From NCBI GenBank assembly GCA_003507515.1, contig DNVL01000159.1, positions 4,411-12,306 of the forward strand: a stretch of DNA of 7,896 bases, in the 5' to 3' direction. Within the stretch, counting starts at the first letter, position 1, and each line of letters starts with the position of its first letter. The notes under the pieces were generated by a model, which did no database searches, was not told the DNA's origin, and saw nothing but the letters and a program-made list of their open reading frames with translations. The position numbers and the translations under genes were made by a program. The DNA is from Legionella sp. Lineage in GTDB: Bacteria; Pseudomonadota; Gammaproteobacteria; Legionellales; Legionellaceae. Below are positions 7,751 through 7,896 of this stretch, in pieces.

Positions 7751-7896
7751 TCTGAGTGTAAATTTACAATAATAGAATGGAACTATTAGACTCTTAAAGC
7801 ACCAATGTGGTGATTAAATAGCTAATATCATTAAATGTTCGTCATAAAAATAATTGTCAATTTTTAATGATCGAGGCTCCGTGCCATAAATTGTAA
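7751..7896. other. AT-rich intergenic region with inverted repeats
   Basis: No gene is recognised in these 146 nt. Short dyads include GTAAATTTAC (7758-7767), TAATAG/CTATTA (7770-7775 and 7783-7788), CACCA/TGGTG (7800-7804 and 7808-7812) and AATTG-T-CAATT (7852-7862). None is followed by a proper T-run on the + strand, so no intrinsic terminator for the methyltransferase gene can be called with confidence. Confidence 0.45.
7827..7871. repeat. 9-bp inverted repeat in downstream intergenic region
   Basis: ATCATTAAA (7827-7835) is the exact reverse complement of TTTAATGAT (7863-7871), with a 27-nt AT-rich spacer. The spacer side also holds the AATTG-T-CAATT dyad next to the right arm. It may be a regulatory site for a gene beyond the window, or chance in AT-rich DNA. 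Confidence 0.4.

Noticed and set aside
7830..7862. Minus-strand promoter with TTGACA at 7855-7860
   Set aside because: No good -10 box lies 16-18 nt away on that strand, and no minus-strand gene follows.

Overview
This 7.9 kb window is chromosomal DNA from a proteobacterium, most likely a gammaproteobacterium. The gene order rimP-nusA-infB-rbfA-truB matches the E. coli nusA operon. NusA ends in two acidic repeats of the E. coli type, and IF2 has the long N-terminal extension with two IF2-N modules. Moderate G+C and residue-level resemblance suggest a Legionella/Coxiella-like lineage, but that placement is only a guess. All genes are on the + strand.

Region 1 (about 81-5859) is the conserved transcription/translation operon. 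It encodes RimP (30S maturation), NusA (transcription elongation, termination and antitermination), IF2 (initiation GTPase), RbfA (30S maturation) and TruB (tRNA pseudouridine-55 synthase). The genes are tightly packed: rimP and nusA are nearly contiguous, infB and rbfA overlap by 4 nt, and rbfA and truB overlap by 23 nt. The only sizeable internal gap (2012-2076) holds a small hairpin. One arm of it could instead pair with the infB Shine-Dalgarno sequence.

Region 2 (about 5867-6448) breaks the expected order. In E. coli truB is followed by rpsO and pnp. Here, 7 nt after the truB stop, there is a sigma70-type promoter with both hexamers perfect (TTGACA, 18 nt, TATAAT). It drives a type II toxin-antitoxin module: an intact Phd/YefM-like antitoxin and an overlapping RelE-like toxin. 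As given, the toxin is split by a -1 frameshift at a run of five A residues (6201-6205). One extra A would restore a full-length 97-residue RelE protein.

Region 3 (6450-7750) holds a YchJ-type protein with a SEC-C zinc motif at each end, starting 1 nt after the toxin stop, and then a class I SAM-dependent methyltransferase of unknown substrate. The last 146 nt are AT-rich, contain inverted repeats and show no gene.

I see no convincing wholly new system. The most notable items are the broken (or possibly slippage-dependent) toxin, the accessory block placed at the end of a core operon, and the possible RNA switch in front of infB. No tRNA, rRNA, CRISPR array or insertion sequence was found.
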